DNA of 64,000 nucleotides from Bacillota bacterium (GCA_015059285.1 SVAS01000004.1:1-64000), one strand, 5' to 3'. Shown: positions 1 through 8,986, numbered from the stretch's first letter. Made by a program: numbers and translations. Notes: generated by a model from the sequence alone, not told the origin.

Positions 1-775
1 AGAAAACAAATTAGAAGTTAAAGGAGCACTTCCAACAAATGGAAAAATAACAGTAACAAAAGATGGAAAGGTCGCATTAGCAATCACAAATGGAGCACAT
101 TGTGTAACAAAAGCAACAAGTGAAAGTGCAATCACAACAACAAAATATGAAGGAAGTTGTGAATATAAAATGGTTTTAAATCCAATCATTATATCAAGAA
201 AAACGTGTTTAACAGATGGAAGTGAATGTGTAGTAGGAACAAAATTGACAGTACAAGTCAATACAACGGACACACAGGGATTCTATGTGGTATCTGACAT
301 TGATAACGTTTTAACATTGCTTATGGACAAAAATATCGGAGAAACAGTAGCGTGGATAACACAAGATGATTATGAAGCCGCAGGAGGAACTGCATGGGAT
401 GATTGGACAGACAATAATACATTTGGTCCAATCACAGCGTTAAATTATTTAGAAAGTCAAACAAGTGGATGGACAAATATAGCGGCCCAAACATTCACGT
501 TGACAGATAATGTATATGGAACAATAACAAGACCAAATGCAAGAGCAAGAATGTTAACAAAAATAGAAGCAAATTCAATAATATCAAATAGCTGGTCATA
601 TGGTAATTTTGTGATTTCGACAGAGGGTTACTGGACAAGCTCTGCTTATGCGAGCGGGGTTAAATATGCTTGGCTCGTTTATCGTGGTGGTAGCATTTTC
701 AGCAGTCACGTCTCCAACGGTTCCGACTACTATGGTGTTCGTCCAGTAATAGAAATACCTAAATTTTTTATTTAA
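1..775 (+). CDS. Type IV pilin-like protein with variable C-terminal lectin-like domain (cassette 1, 5' end outside window)
   Basis: The reading frame is open from base 2, so the ORF-track start at 170 is internal and the gene begins left of the window. The first visible residues (ENKLEVKGALPTNGKI) match the middle of the four complete copies further on. A second part follows, from FYVVSDIDN to ARARMLT, with the same layout as the other copies. It ends in the variable segment framed by GYWTSSA and GVRPVIEI. Predicted role: secreted or surface pilin-fold protein displaying a ligand-binding tip; this is inferred. The region between the pilin part and the second domain differs from the other copies (CVTKATSES... 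instead of CITKGYDDSK). A hairpin terminator follows. Confidence is high for the family and lower for function. Confidence 0.88.
   Translation, partial: ENKLEVKGALPTNGKITVTKDGKVALAITNGAHCVTKATSESAITTTKYEGSCEYKMVLNPIIISRKTCLTDGSECVVGTKLTVQVNTTDTQGFYVVSDIDNVLTLLMDKNIGETVAWITQDDYEAAGGTAWDDWTDNNTFGPITALNYLESQTSGWTNIAAQTFTLTDNVYGTITRPNARARMLTKIEANSIISNSWSYGNFVISTEGYWTSSAYASGVKYAWLVYRGGSIFSSHVSNGSDYYGVRPVIEIPKFFI
626..745 (+). other. Variable region 1 (VR1), DGR-target-like
   Basis: Forty codons from GYW to VRP. Of the 30 codons between the SS and GVR landmarks, 12 end in C and 14 in T, against the A/T-ending habit of the surrounding genes. Conserved landmarks are YWTSSA, AW.V, G, V and GVRPV; the residues between them match no other copy. 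This pattern is what AAY-to-NNY mutagenesis would leave. The reading is inference; the codon counts are seen. Confidence 0.65.
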
Positions 776-783
776 ATTTATAC

Positions 784-811
784 AAAATACGCCATTTTGC
801 GTATTTTTTTT
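784..811 (+). terminator. Rho-independent terminator after cassette 1
   Basis: Stem AAAATACGC / GCGTATTTT with a 6-nt loop, followed by a T run. The same stem arms recur after the Fic gene (37953) and after cassette 4 (42639). Confidence 0.85.
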
Positions 812-892
812 GCATATTTATTAAATCCATCCGGTAAAATAATTATTTAGTAAAAAAATGATTTATGATATAATAACTTTTGAGGTGATAAT

Positions 893-1714
893 ATGCCAGA
901 GTTACCAGAAGTAGAAACAGTAAAAGAAACATTAAAAAAACAAATATTGAATAGAAGAATAGTTGACGTTAATATATATTATGATAACATTATTGAATAT
1001 CCTACAAGTGGTGAATTTAAAAAGCAAATTATTAATCAAGTGATTGTGGATATTAAAAGAAGAGGTAAATGGTTAATGTTTGAATTAAATGATTATTATT
1101 TACTTAGTCATTTAAGGATGGAAGGGAGATACTTTCTAAAAAACAAAGGTGATAGTATATTAAAACATGAACATGTAACCTTTGTTTTAGATAATGAGCA
1201 AGAATTAAGATATTTAGATACAAGAAAATTTGGTCGTATGCATTTAATAAAAAAAGAAGAGGTTTTAAATAGAAAACCATTAAATGAATTGGGACTAGAA
1301 CCTTGGGATGAAGATTTAAATGTATCTTATTTAAAAGAAAAATATAAAAGTAAAAAATTACCTATTAAAACTGTTATACTTGATCAAAGTATTATTGTAG
1401 GTATTGGTAATATATATGCGGATGAAGTGCTTTTTTTAAGTAAAATTAATCCTTTGAAAAAAGCTTGTGAATTAAATTATAATGATTTAGAAAATATTAT
1501 TAAAAATACTAAAATAACTTTAGAAAAAGCAATTAATGCGGGTGGTACTACGATTAGATCATATGAATCTAGTGAAGGTGTACATGGTAGATTTCAACAA
1601 GAACTTTTAGTTCATAGTAAAGAAAATAGTAATTGTGTTGTTTGTGGTACAAATATTTTGAAAATAAAAGTTGGTGGAAGAGGAACTTATTTTTGCCCTG
1701 ATTGTCAAAAATAA
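893..1714 (+). CDS. mutM: Formamidopyrimidine-DNA glycosylase (Fpg/MutM)
   Basis: Base-excision repair enzyme that removes 8-oxoguanine and other oxidised purines and nicks the abasic site. The protein starts MPELPEVE, giving the catalytic Pro2 and Glu3, and has the conserved RRGKWL lysine near residue 59. It ends with the family zinc finger (CVVC...CPDC). At 273 aa it has the usual length. The start follows a GAGGTGATA ribosome-binding site. It lies just upstream of pyk; a separate promoter-like sequence in front of pyk suggests independent transcription. Confidence 0.96.
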   Translation: MPELPEVETVKETLKKQILNRRIVDVNIYYDNIIEYPTSGEFKKQIINQVIVDIKRRGKWLMFELNDYYLLSHLRMEGRYFLKNKGDSILKHEHVTFVLDNEQELRYLDTRKFGRMHLIKKEEVLNRKPLNELGLEPWDEDLNVSYLKEKYKSKKLPIKTVILDQSIIVGIGNIYADEVLFLSKINPLKKACELNYNDLENIIKNTKITLEKAINAGGTTIRSYESSEGVHGRFQQELLVHSKENSNCVVCGTNILKIKVGGRGTYFCPDCQK

Positions 1715-1735
1715 ATTAAAAGACATATATTTATA

Positions 1736-1764
1736 TTGCATTACAAAAAATATTATGGTAAAAT
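1736..1764 (+). promoter_or_regulatory. Promoter of pyk
   Basis: TTGCAT (-35), 17-nt spacer, TGGTAAAAT (extended -10), placed 41 nt before the pyk ATG. It falls inside the over-long ORF-track start, which supports the downstream ATG. Confidence 0.7.
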
Positions 1765-1804
1765 CATAATGTTTTTTTTGTCAAAAAAAGGGAGTGGTTA
1801 TTTT

Positions 1805-3217
1805 ATGAAGAAAACTAAAATTATTTGTAGTATAGGTCCAGCTAGTTGTAATGTAGAAGTTATGACAGAAATGGTTAAAGCAGGAATGGATGTTGCTCGT
1901 ATTAATTTTTCTCATGCTACAGAAGAAGAAAAAAGAAATGTTATTAATACTGTAAAAAAGGTGAGAGAAATAACTGGTAAAAATATTGCAATTCTTTTTG
2001 ATACTAAGGGACCAGAATTTAGAAATGGTATGTTAGAAAATGATGAAATAAAATTAGAAGAAGGCAAAGAAATTAGAGTTGTTAAAGAAAATGTAATAGG
2101 TACTGAAGAAAGAATTAGTGTTAATCATGCTTCAGCAATTGATTCTTTAAAAGTAGGAGACGTTATCTTGTTAGAAAACGGTCTTATGAAAATAGAAGTT
2201 ATTAGTGAAGATATTGATGGTGGAGTTACTTGTAAAATTATTAATGGTGGTATTTTAGGTAATAAAAAAAGTTTAAGTGTTCCAGGAGTTCATTTAGATA
2301 TTCCATTTATCTCTAATCAAGATAAGGAAGATATTACTTATGCATGTTTAAATGATGGTGATTTTCTAGCTTTATCTTTTGTATCTACTAAAGATGATGT
2401 ATTAGAAGCTAAAGAAATATTAAAACAATATAATAGAGAAGATTTAAAAATAATATCTAAAATAGAAAGTACAACAGGAATTGAAAATTTAGATGAAATA
2501 ATTGAAGTAAGTGATGGAATCATGGTGGCTCGTGGTGACTTAGGAGTAGAAGTTCCTATGGAAGAACTACCATTTTTAGAAAAACTTATGATTCAAAAAT
2601 GTCGTGAACAAGGGAAAGTCTGCGTAGTTGCAACTGAAATGTTAGAATCTATGAAAAAGTCTCCTAGACCAACTAGAGCAGAAGTATCAGATATAGCCTA
2701 TGCTGTTACATCTGGAGCTGATGCTGTTATGTTAAGTGGTGAGACAACTACAGGTAAGTTTCCAATTGAAACAGTAAGACATATGGCAATTATTTGTGAA
2801 AATGCTGAATCTCATCGTGAAAATCAAATGGTTTTTGATTATAAAAAAAGAATAGGTTTAACACAAACAATTGCTAATAGTGTTGTAGCCAGTGCTAATA
2901 TGTTAGATGCTAAATTAATTGTGGCAGCAACTATGAGTGGTTTTACAGCTAGAAAAATTAGTAATTTAAAACCTAATTGTCCTATATTAGCAGCATGTCC
3001 AAATGAAAGCATATGTCGTTCTTTAGCACTTAATTATGGTGTATATACAAAAGTAGTTCCTGTTTTAAGTACAACTGATGAGGTTTTAGAACAAGCAACT
3101 ATTCAGGCTAAAGAATTTATGCCTATGCAAAAAAAAGATGTTATTGTTTTAACTGGTGGTTTTCCAAATACCGGAGTAAAGAAAACAACTAATTTAATGA
3201 AAATAGAAGAAATATAA
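1805..3217 (+). CDS. pyk: Pyruvate kinase
   Basis: Converts phosphoenolpyruvate and ADP to pyruvate and ATP, the last ATP-yielding step of glycolysis. The chosen ATG at 1805 follows GGGAGTGG; the ORF-track start at 1736 would add 23 residues encoded across the promoter. Visible family motifs are KIICSIGP at the N-terminus, FDTKGPEFR, the MVARGDLGVE substrate/metal loop and SPRPTRAEVSD. At 470 aa it matches the core enzyme and lacks the C-terminal PEP-utiliser-like domain that Bacillus pyruvate kinase carries. Its 3' end faces tmcAL on the opposite strand. Confidence 0.97.
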   Translation: MKKTKIICSIGPASCNVEVMTEMVKAGMDVARINFSHATEEEKRNVINTVKKVREITGKNIAILFDTKGPEFRNGMLENDEIKLEEGKEIRVVKENVIGTEERISVNHASAIDSLKVGDVILLENGLMKIEVISEDIDGGVTCKIINGGILGNKKSLSVPGVHLDIPFISNQDKEDITYACLNDGDFLALSFVSTKDDVLEAKEILKQYNREDLKIISKIESTTGIENLDEIIEVSDGIMVARGDLGVEVPMEELPFLEKLMIQKCREQGKVCVVATEMLESMKKSPRPTRAEVSDIAYAVTSGADAVMLSGETTTGKFPIETVRHMAIICENAESHRENQMVFDYKKRIGLTQTIANSVVASANMLDAKLIVAATMSGFTARKISNLKPNCPILAACPNESICRSLALNYGVYTKVVPVLSTTDEVLEQATIQAKEFMPMQKKDVIVLTGGFPNTGVKKTTNLMKIEEI

Positions 3218-3228
3218 AAAGAAAAAAA

Positions 3229-4365
3229 TTATTTAATAACTGGTTTATGTTTGTATTCTAGTTCACTTAAATAATTTTTTTCTTTAAATATACTTGCATA
3301 TATTCCATTAACTTTAAATTCTAATTCTAGCATTTCATCTTTTATATCAGAATAATTAGTAATGATAGGAATTTCTATTTCTTTTTTAATTTTATTTAAA
3401 TAATTTCTTCCATTTTGATTAAATCCTAAAACTCTTATATATCTTATTTCTTTTAAATTATTAGCTTGTTTTTTAGTAAATCCACATAAGATATGTACAA
3501 ACATTCTTTTAATTTTATTACGAGTATATCTTTTGGTTTTAACTTTTTCTATTAATTCTTCTAAACTGTTAACTTTAAAAATATATTTTTTAATTCTATT
3601 TTCAATACCTTCATCAACTGTATTAAAAATACTTAAATCATTTTCACTAATAATTTTATATTTCAATAAATCAAAATAATCATCCAAAGATATATTATTA
3701 ATGTATTTTTCCACATATTTAGGAATAAAATTAGTAATAGGTTTATTATTTTTTAAGTTTTCTCTAATACTCGTTGCACTACTTATTTTACCACTAGTAT
3801 TTTTGCTATTATAATCATTGGTTCTTTGAATACATACGGGTTCTATATTTGAATTTAATTTATTAATTGCTTTTATATAACTAATTCCTAGTAAATCATT
3901 TGGACTATCAATGCTAAAGTTAATACTTTTTTTGAAAGCGTTATCTAAAGCTTTTGGATAGCTATAACCTTGGTCTAAATAATTTTTAAGATTATTTTTA
4001 AAATCAATTGTTTCTGTTATAGATGCGACAGTTTTTAATTTTTCAATATCATTACATTCACTACCAAAAACAATTTTTTCAACTTTTAAATAATTTAAAA
4101 TAGATATAGCACCATAAGCAAATATATCCGCACTTTGACTAGCAAATACAAATGGTAGTTCAATAATAAGATCAATACCAAAATTAAGGGCAATTTCAGT
4201 TTTGTGCCACTTATTAATAATACTAACATCCCCACGTTCTAAGAAATGTCCACTCATAACTAAAATGATTTTGTAATCTGGATACATTTCTTTAATTTTA
4301 TTTATATGATATAAATGTCCATTATGAAAGGGGTTGTATTCACAAATAATACCAATGCTTTTCAT
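3229..4365 (-). CDS. tmcAL: tRNA(Met) cytidine acetate ligase (TmcAL, YlbM family)
   Basis: Acetylates the wobble cytidine of elongator tRNA-Met using acetate and ATP, which prevents misreading of AUA. The N-terminus GIICEYNPFHNGH is the nucleotidyltransferase HxGH-type motif that defines the family. The length of 378 aa is slightly short of the B. subtilis protein. In B. subtilis ylbM lies close to the yceD-type gene and rpmF, and the same neighbourhood is seen here, with the DUF177/rpmF pair divergent from it. Function rests on family knowledge. Confidence 0.9.
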   Translation of the reverse strand: MKSIGIICEYNPFHNGHLYHINKIKEMYPDYKIILVMSGHFLERGDVSIINKWHKTEIALNFGIDLIIELPFVFASQSADIFAYGAISILNYLKVEKIVFGSECNDIEKLKTVASITETIDFKNNLKNYLDQGYSYPKALDNAFKKSINFSIDSPNDLLGISYIKAINKLNSNIEPVCIQRTNDYNSKNTSGKISSATSIRENLKNNKPITNFIPKYVEKYINNISLDDYFDLLKYKIISENDLSIFNTVDEGIENRIKKYIFKVNSLEELIEKVKTKRYTRNKIKRMFVHILCGFTKKQANNLKEIRYIRVLGFNQNGRNYLNKIKKEIEIPIITNYSDIKDEMLELEFKVNGIYASIFKEKNYLSELEYKHKPVIK

Positions 4366-4464
4366 AAAATCACCTAGATATATAATATCATAAAATAATA
4401 AATTTGTTGCTTTTATTTTATTTTTTGGTATAATGTTAAATGCAGAGAAAACCAGAGGTGATTT

Positions 4465-4947
4465 ATGAATATAGATATTACACGTTTAAAACATGGTATT
4501 ATGTCTTCAATTAGTCTTGATGAAAACTTAGATACAACCAACGTAGATTTAAATAATACAGGTATTTTGGATTTAAAAGATATTAAAATTATTGGAAATA
4601 TTACTAAAGATAATATGGATAACTATATGTTAGATGTTAAATTGAGTGGAATAATGGTTCTTCCTTGTTCTATTACTTTAAAACCAGTAGACTATGAATT
4701 TAGTACAGAAATATTAGGTAATATAGAAGAAATGCTTGAAGAAATTAATGAAATTCATAAAAAAACAGAAAATACTATTGATATTTTTCCAATAATATGG
4801 GAAAATATATTAATGGAAATTCCCATTAAAGTTACTAGTTTAGACGCTTTAAATGAAAACATCTCTGGAGATGGATGGCGTTTAGTAACAGAAGATGAAG
4901 AAGTTAAGGAATGTAATGCTTTTGATAAGCTAAAAGACTTATTATAA
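4465..4947 (+). CDS. YceD/DUF177 family protein
   Basis: Small acidic protein (160 aa) of the YceD family, found almost universally just upstream of rpmF and linked to 23S rRNA accumulation and ribosome assembly. The visible family pattern is the beta-rich middle and the C-terminal DxRLxxL-like tail ([11 protein letters not shown]...FDKLKDLL). The start follows AGAGGTG. It is 16 nt upstream of rpmF and surely co-transcribed. The CxxC-type metal ligands of some homologues are not evident (only one Cys in the middle part, MVLPCSITL). Confidence 0.85.
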   Translation: MNIDITRLKHGIMSSISLDENLDTTNVDLNNTGILDLKDIKIIGNITKDNMDNYMLDVKLSGIMVLPCSITLKPVDYEFSTEILGNIEEMLEEINEIHKKTENTIDIFPIIWENILMEIPIKVTSLDALNENISGDGWRLVTEDEEVKECNAFDKLKDLL

Positions 4948-4963
4948 GAGAAGAGGTGGCACA

Positions 4964-5176
4964 ATGATGAGATTAGATATTCAAATGTTTGCAGTACCAT
5001 TTAGAAAAACTAGTAAAACTAGAAAAAGAATGCGTCGCACTCATTATAAAATAAGTGAATCACAAACAACTACTTGTCCAAAATGTGGAGCAACTATTAA
5101 ACCACATAGAGTATGTAAAGAATGTGGAACTTATAAAGGAAAAGAAGTAATAACTAAAGAAGAAACAGCTGCATAG
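4964..5176 (+). CDS. rpmF: 50S ribosomal protein L32, with N-terminal extension
   Basis: L32 is a small zinc-ribbon protein of the large subunit. The core [17 protein letters not shown] and the two CxxC pairs (CPKC, CKEC) are clear. Translation must begin at the ATG at 4964 or 4967 because the only ribosome-binding site, GAGGTGG, lies 5-8 nt upstream of them; the internal ATG at 4985 has none. The protein therefore carries an extra [10 protein letters not shown] before the usual start of L32. This tail resembles the LxLQFFA leader that the Prp protease removes from Firmicutes L27. Cleavage here is inference. Confidence 0.93.
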   Translation: MMRLDIQMFAVPFRKTSKTRKRMRRTHYKISESQTTTCPKCGATIKPHRVCKECGTYKGKEVITKEETAA

Positions 5177-5187
5177 TTGTTTTTTTT
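5164..5187 (+). terminator. Terminator after rpmF
   Basis: Short stem AACAGC / GTTGTT overlapping the rpmF stop, followed by eight Ts. Confidence 0.6.
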
Positions 5188-5225
5188 GGATTTTTAATTG
5201 TTTTTATATTAATTTTGTCTACTTT

Positions 5226-6347
5226 TTAGTTTTTATATCTAAATGTACTATTAGATATATTAAAAATAATACCTATCATAATCATATAACTTAGTAAACT
5301 AGAACCACCATAACTAATAAATGGTAGTGTAATACCAGTAATAGGCATTAATCCAAAAGTCATACCTATATTTTGTAATTGTTGATATATAAGCATCCCT
5401 ACAATACCGGCAATAATATATTTACTAGTCATATCTTTAGTTTTAATAGCTGTAGTAATTAGTTTTATGTCAAAATAAGTAATTATACACAGTAGAATAA
5501 TTGAACCTAAAAAACCAAATGTAGATGCATATACAGCAAAAATAAAATCAGTTTGAGCTTCTGGAAAATATACGGGAACTTTTAAATTCCCGATTAGACC
5601 TGCAGAACCTATGGCACTCATACCATTTTTTAATTGAAAGCCAGATTTATTAGACCAATCAAGTAGTCTATCAACTCTAAGAAAAAAATCTGAGCCAAAG
5701 ATATTTACAAACAAATCAGTACTTATAAAATAAATTATAAGTACACTTCCTACAAAAAATAAAATTATGGAAAATAAGATAATAAACCATCTATATCTAA
5801 TACCAGCTATAAAAAGCATAATGATGGTTATTAATAAATAAATTAATACAACACCTGTATCAGGCTGTAAGAATGTTAAAATGCTGGGAATGGAAACTAC
5901 TAATATTACTTTAAGTAAAAAAATAAATTCTTGTTTGATAGTTGGATTTTGATATTTATTTCTAAATTCATTAATCATATTACCTAAAACAATAATTAAA
6001 ATTATTTTCATAAATTCACTCGGCTGAATAGTTCCTATACCAGGAAGTGAAAACCAACATTTAGCGTTGTTGATGGGTTTAGCAAATATTAAAAGTAATA
6101 TCAGTGAAATAATAATGATTATATAGATATGCCATCTATATTTAAATATGAAATTATTACCTAAGTACATAATTAAAAATACTAATCCAAAACCAATTGC
6201 ATACCACATAATTTGTTTTAATGCTAAAGCATTCATATGATTTGGTAAAATGGTGGTAGAAAATTTGATTGTAATAATAGAAATGATAGCCATTAAAATT
6301 AAAGAAATGAGTAATCCTAAATCTACTTTATACTTGGATTTTTTCAT
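5226..6347 (-). CDS. rodA: RodA/FtsW-family peptidoglycan glycosyltransferase
   Basis: SEDS-family membrane enzyme that polymerises lipid II, in RodA's case for side-wall elongation with a class B PBP. About ten hydrophobic helices are visible, with the family signature LPGIGTIQPSEFMK in the middle and GITLPFISYGGSSLL near the C-terminus. The ATG three codons inside the ORF-track start is preferred: AGGTG lies 6 nt upstream of it, whereas the upstream GTG is part of that binding site. RodA is favoured over FtsW by the short N-terminus and IQPSEFMK form. Its PBP partner may be the PBP2 gene at 18197. Confidence 0.9.
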   Translation of the reverse strand: MKKSKYKVDLGLLISLILMAIISIITIKFSTTILPNHMNALALKQIMWYAIGFGLVFLIMYLGNNFIFKYRWHIYIIIIISLILLLIFAKPINNAKCWFSLPGIGTIQPSEFMKIILIIVLGNMINEFRNKYQNPTIKQEFIFLLKVILVVSIPSILTFLQPDTGVVLIYLLITIIMLFIAGIRYRWFIILFSIILFFVGSVLIIYFISTDLFVNIFGSDFFLRVDRLLDWSNKSGFQLKNGMSAIGSAGLIGNLKVPVYFPEAQTDFIFAVYASTFGFLGSIILLCIITYFDIKLITTAIKTKDMTSKYIIAGIVGMLIYQQLQNIGMTFGLMPITGITLPFISYGGSSLLSYMIMIGIIFNISNSTFRYKN

Positions 6348-6469
6348 AAATATCACCTAATTTATTTTGCCCTATATATGATTTTATATAATAAAATAAG
6401 AAAAATATGCAGAAATTTTGAATTTTTTTAAAAATATAGTATAATGTTTATTATGAAAAAGGTGAGAAA

Positions 6470-6784
6470 ATGGAATATATGCAATATATTATAATTATTG
6501 TAGTGCTAGTTATAATTGCTTTAGCAATTGCTAGATCAAAAAAGAAAGATTTTAAAATTGAAGTTAATAAGTTAGTAGATTATTTAGGTGGTAAAGATAA
6601 TATTCTTAACTATGAAGTAAATAAATCTAGATTTATGGTAACTTTAAATGATATTAGTATTGTTAATAAAGAAGGTATTCAAAAATTAGGAGCTCAAGGA
6701 ATGGTTGAAATTGATAATCAATTAAAAATTATTCTTGGTTCTAATGCAGAACAATTAAAAAAGCAAATAGATGACTTAAAGTGA
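6470..6784 (+). CDS. Membrane-anchored PTS EIIB-like protein lacking the phospho-cysteine
   Basis: One N-terminal membrane helix (about residues 4-22) is followed by a domain resembling the glucose-type PTS EIIB domain: LVDYLGGKDNI, then VTLND, EGIQKLGAQGMVEIDNQLKIILG. In true EIIB the phosphorylated cysteine sits in an NCxTRLR-type loop; here the loop reads EVNKSRFMVTL and the protein contains no cysteine. It cannot be a normal sugar phosphotransfer subunit, and no EIIC or EIIA lies nearby. Role unknown, perhaps regulatory or structural. Monocistronic, ended by a hairpin. Confidence 0.75.
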   Translation: MEYMQYIIIIVVLVIIALAIARSKKKDFKIEVNKLVDYLGGKDNILNYEVNKSRFMVTLNDISIVNKEGIQKLGAQGMVEIDNQLKIILGSNAEQLKKQIDDLK

Positions 6785-6804
6785 TAAAATATTTGCTTTT
6801 TTTT
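6757..6804 (+). terminator. Terminator overlapping the EIIB-like gene end
   Basis: AAAAGCAAATA pairs with TATTTGCTTTT (11 bp) across a 20-nt loop holding the stop codon, followed by a T run. Confidence 0.65.
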
Positions 6805-6827
6805 CATTTTTCGACAAAATATGACAG

Positions 6828-6854
6828 CACCTATTATTAAAATGATAATAGGTG
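6828..6854 (+). promoter_or_regulatory. Perfect hairpin covering the histidine kinase ribosome-binding site
   Basis: CACCTATTAT, 7-nt loop TAAAATG, ATAATAGGTG: a perfect 10-bp inverted repeat. The 3' arm holds the AGGTG ribosome-binding site of the ATG at 6861, so the folded leader would hide it. A switch role is inference. Confidence 0.7.
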
Positions 6855-6860
6855 ATTTAA

Positions 6861-8072
6861 ATGAATGGATTAGATAGTTTTTTACTTAGTTTTATCTTTA
6901 TAACATTTCCTTTACTTTTATATTTGTTTTATGTTGCTCATAGTAAAAATATAGAAAAAAAAGAAAATGATTTATTTTTAGGTTTAGCTTTATTTTCTTC
7001 CATTTATTTATTAATAAAATTAGGCTTTAATTATATTGGAGAAAAAAATATTTTACTTATAAATATTCCAATTATTATAGCTTATATTAAAAATAGAAAA
7101 ATAGAGGCTATATTATTATCTATGATTGCTATATTTTATTATATTGATAGTACTAGTCAGTTATGGATTTTGTTAATAGTAGAATATATAATTTATTGGA
7201 CTATATATTTATTAAAAGAAAAAAATATAATTAAAATAAATGACTATGTTTTTGGTAGTATTGTTCTTAGTTTAAAACTAATTATGTGCTTAATTAGTAA
7301 TAGTAGTGTTAATGTAGTTAATAATTTTATAATTAGTTATATTATTATGTGTTTTGTTATTATGTTTTTAAAAAAGGGTGATGATATTTTAAAGTATCAT
7401 ATGACTTTTAAAGAATTAGAAAATGAAAAACAAATAAGACTTTCTTTGTTTAAAATAACGCATGAAATAAAAAACCCTTTAGCAGTTTGTAAAGGGTATT
7501 TGGATATGCTTAATACTAGTAATAAAGAACAGTGTATTAGATATATTCCTATTATAAAAGAGGAGATAGATAGAACTTTACTTTTACTAAAGGACTTTTT
7601 ATCTGTTAGTAAAATTAAATTAGATATTGATATTTTGGATGTAACTTTATTATTAGAAGAATCTTTAGAGAGTTTAAAGACTTTATTAAAAGAAAAGGGT
7701 ATAGCTTTAGAATTTAATTTTGAAGATGAAATTTATATAAATGGTGATTATAATAGATTATCACAAGTAATAATTAATATTATTAAAAATAGTATTGAGG
7801 CAATAGGGGATAAAAAAGAAGGTAAAATTACTATAAAAATAGAAACAGATAATAAATATGTAGCTATTTTATTTATTGATAACGGAATGGGCATATCAAA
7901 AGAAAATTTAAAACGTATTAAAGAGCCTTTCTTTACAACAAAACCACAAGGAACAGGTCTTGGAGTATCTCTTTCTTATGAGATAATTGAAGCTCATCAT
8001 GGGACTATTAATTATGAAACTGAATATGGTGAAGGAACTAAAGTGACTATAAAAATACCGCTTATGGATTAA
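6861..8072 (+). CDS. Sensor histidine kinase (KinB-like, orphan)
   Basis: The N-terminal half (to about residue 175) is a run of hydrophobic helices with no recognisable extracellular domain. A HisKA dimerisation domain follows with the phospho-acceptor in THEIKNPLA (about His201). The HATPase domain has an N-box (NIIKNSIEA), G1 (DNGMGI) and G2 (GTGLGVSLSYEI). The architecture resembles sporulation kinases of the KinB type, and the window holds several spore genes, but no response regulator is adjacent. Its ribosome-binding site lies in a perfect hairpin. The 3' end overlaps the convergent transglutaminase-like gene by 4 nt. Confidence 0.9.
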   Translation: MNGLDSFLLSFIFITFPLLLYLFYVAHSKNIEKKENDLFLGLALFSSIYLLIKLGFNYIGEKNILLINIPIIIAYIKNRKIEAILLSMIAIFYYIDSTSQLWILLIVEYIIYWTIYLLKEKNIIKINDYVFGSIVLSLKLIMCLISNSSVNVVNNFIISYIIMCFVIMFLKKGDDILKYHMTFKELENEKQIRLSLFKITHEIKNPLAVCKGYLDMLNTSNKEQCIRYIPIIKEEIDRTLLLLKDFLSVSKIKLDIDILDVTLLLEESLESLKTLLKEKGIALEFNFEDEIYINGDYNRLSQVIINIIKNSIEAIGDKKEGKITIKIETDNKYVAILFIDNGMGISKENLKRIKEPFFTTKPQGTGLGVSLSYEIIEAHHGTINYETEYGEGTKVTIKIPLMD

Positions 8073-8986
8073 AATCCATAAACGGTTTTATCATAATTAT
8101 GTTCATATGTATCCAAGTTTTCTAACTCTTGTGTTGTTATTAAGAAAAAATCATAAATTAATAAGTCTTCATCTGGTTCAACAACTGGGTCATCCCATGT
8201 TAAATCCAAGTGATACCAATTATTATCTAAATAAACAGCGTTCCAAATATGATCCTCATTTGAAATTTTATAATTAGGAACACCAATATCACTTAAGAAA
8301 ATAGCCATTAAATCAGTATAGCCACTACATAAAGCAATATGATTTTTTAAAACTCCGTTTGCCTTATTAGATTGTTTAATATTATTTGTGGATATACTAT
8401 TCTTTAATTCTTCGGATCTTTCTTTATCGTATTTTGTGTTATTAATAACATAATCATGGAATGCTTTAATTTTATCACGTGTTGACATGTTTTCTTTAAT
8501 TATTTTGCTTTTAATACGTTCTATATTTTTATTAATTTCATTAATTTCTTCACTAGAATAAAGTTTTTCCACAGTAATATTTATTTTTCCAAATGTATTT
8601 GTAGTTATATATAATCTATCATAACTATTATATGGGTGTACTAAATTATTAATATGAGATAAAATGTTATAATCTGTTGATATTTTTTCAACATCATTTA
8701 AGCAAGATTCATATTCATCACTACAAAATAAACTAAAATTAGTCATGCCACTATCTAAAATAGTATATAAGGCATTTTTTATATCTTCTTCATTTTTAGG
8801 ATAAAAATCATCGGTTAGTTTTACATACTCGTAATTGGATGCTTTTGAATAGTTATTAGTTTGATATTCAGCTAGTTCTTTTTTATAAATAAATTCTTGT
8901 AAAACGAATGATGTTATTGGTTTTTGATAATATACAACTAAACTAATAATAAAAAAAGAAATTAATAAAGATAATATATTTTTCAA
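8069..8986 (-). CDS. Secreted or membrane-anchored transglutaminase-like protein
   Basis: A single N-terminal hydrophobic helix is followed by an unassigned region and a transglutaminase-like (papain-fold) domain in the C-terminal half. The Cys-His-Asp triad is visible as ALCSGYTDLM, DHIWNAVYL and YHLDLTWDDP. Such domains act as cross-linking enzymes, proteases or cell-wall-related hydrolases; the substrate is not deducible. The start is TTG, chosen because GAGGTGATGACGA places the ribosome-binding site correctly and no in-frame ATG is near. Converges on the histidine kinase with a 4-nt overlap. Confidence 0.85.
   Translation of the reverse strand: MKNILSLLISFFIISLVVYYQKPITSFVLQEFIYKKELAEYQTNNYSKASNYEYVKLTDDFYPKNEEDIKNALYTILDSGMTNFSLFCSDEYESCLNDVEKISTDYNILSHINNLVHPYNSYDRLYITTNTFGKINITVEKLYSSEEINEINKNIERIKSKIIKENMSTRDKIKAFHDYVINNTKYDKERSEELKNSISTNNIKQSNKANGVLKNHIALCSGYTDLMAIFLSDIGVPNYKISNEDHIWNAVYLDNNWYHLDLTWDDPVVEPDEDLLIYDFFLITTQELENLDTYEHNYDKTVYGF

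Noticed and set aside
626-745. Variable segments as ordinary conserved YWxSS...GVRP domains (DUF6273 or FGE-like) without diversification
   Set aside because: Kept as the main alternative, but the third-base C/T bias and adenine depletion in VR1, VR4 and VR5 are hard to explain by normal protein evolution in this genome.
2338-2523. Minus-strand ORF inside pyk
   Set aside because: Shadow of a highly conserved gene in another frame; no ribosome-binding site or family match. Other antisense ORFs (13016, 21470, 59135, 26573, 31421, 31991, 30721) were rejected for the same reason.
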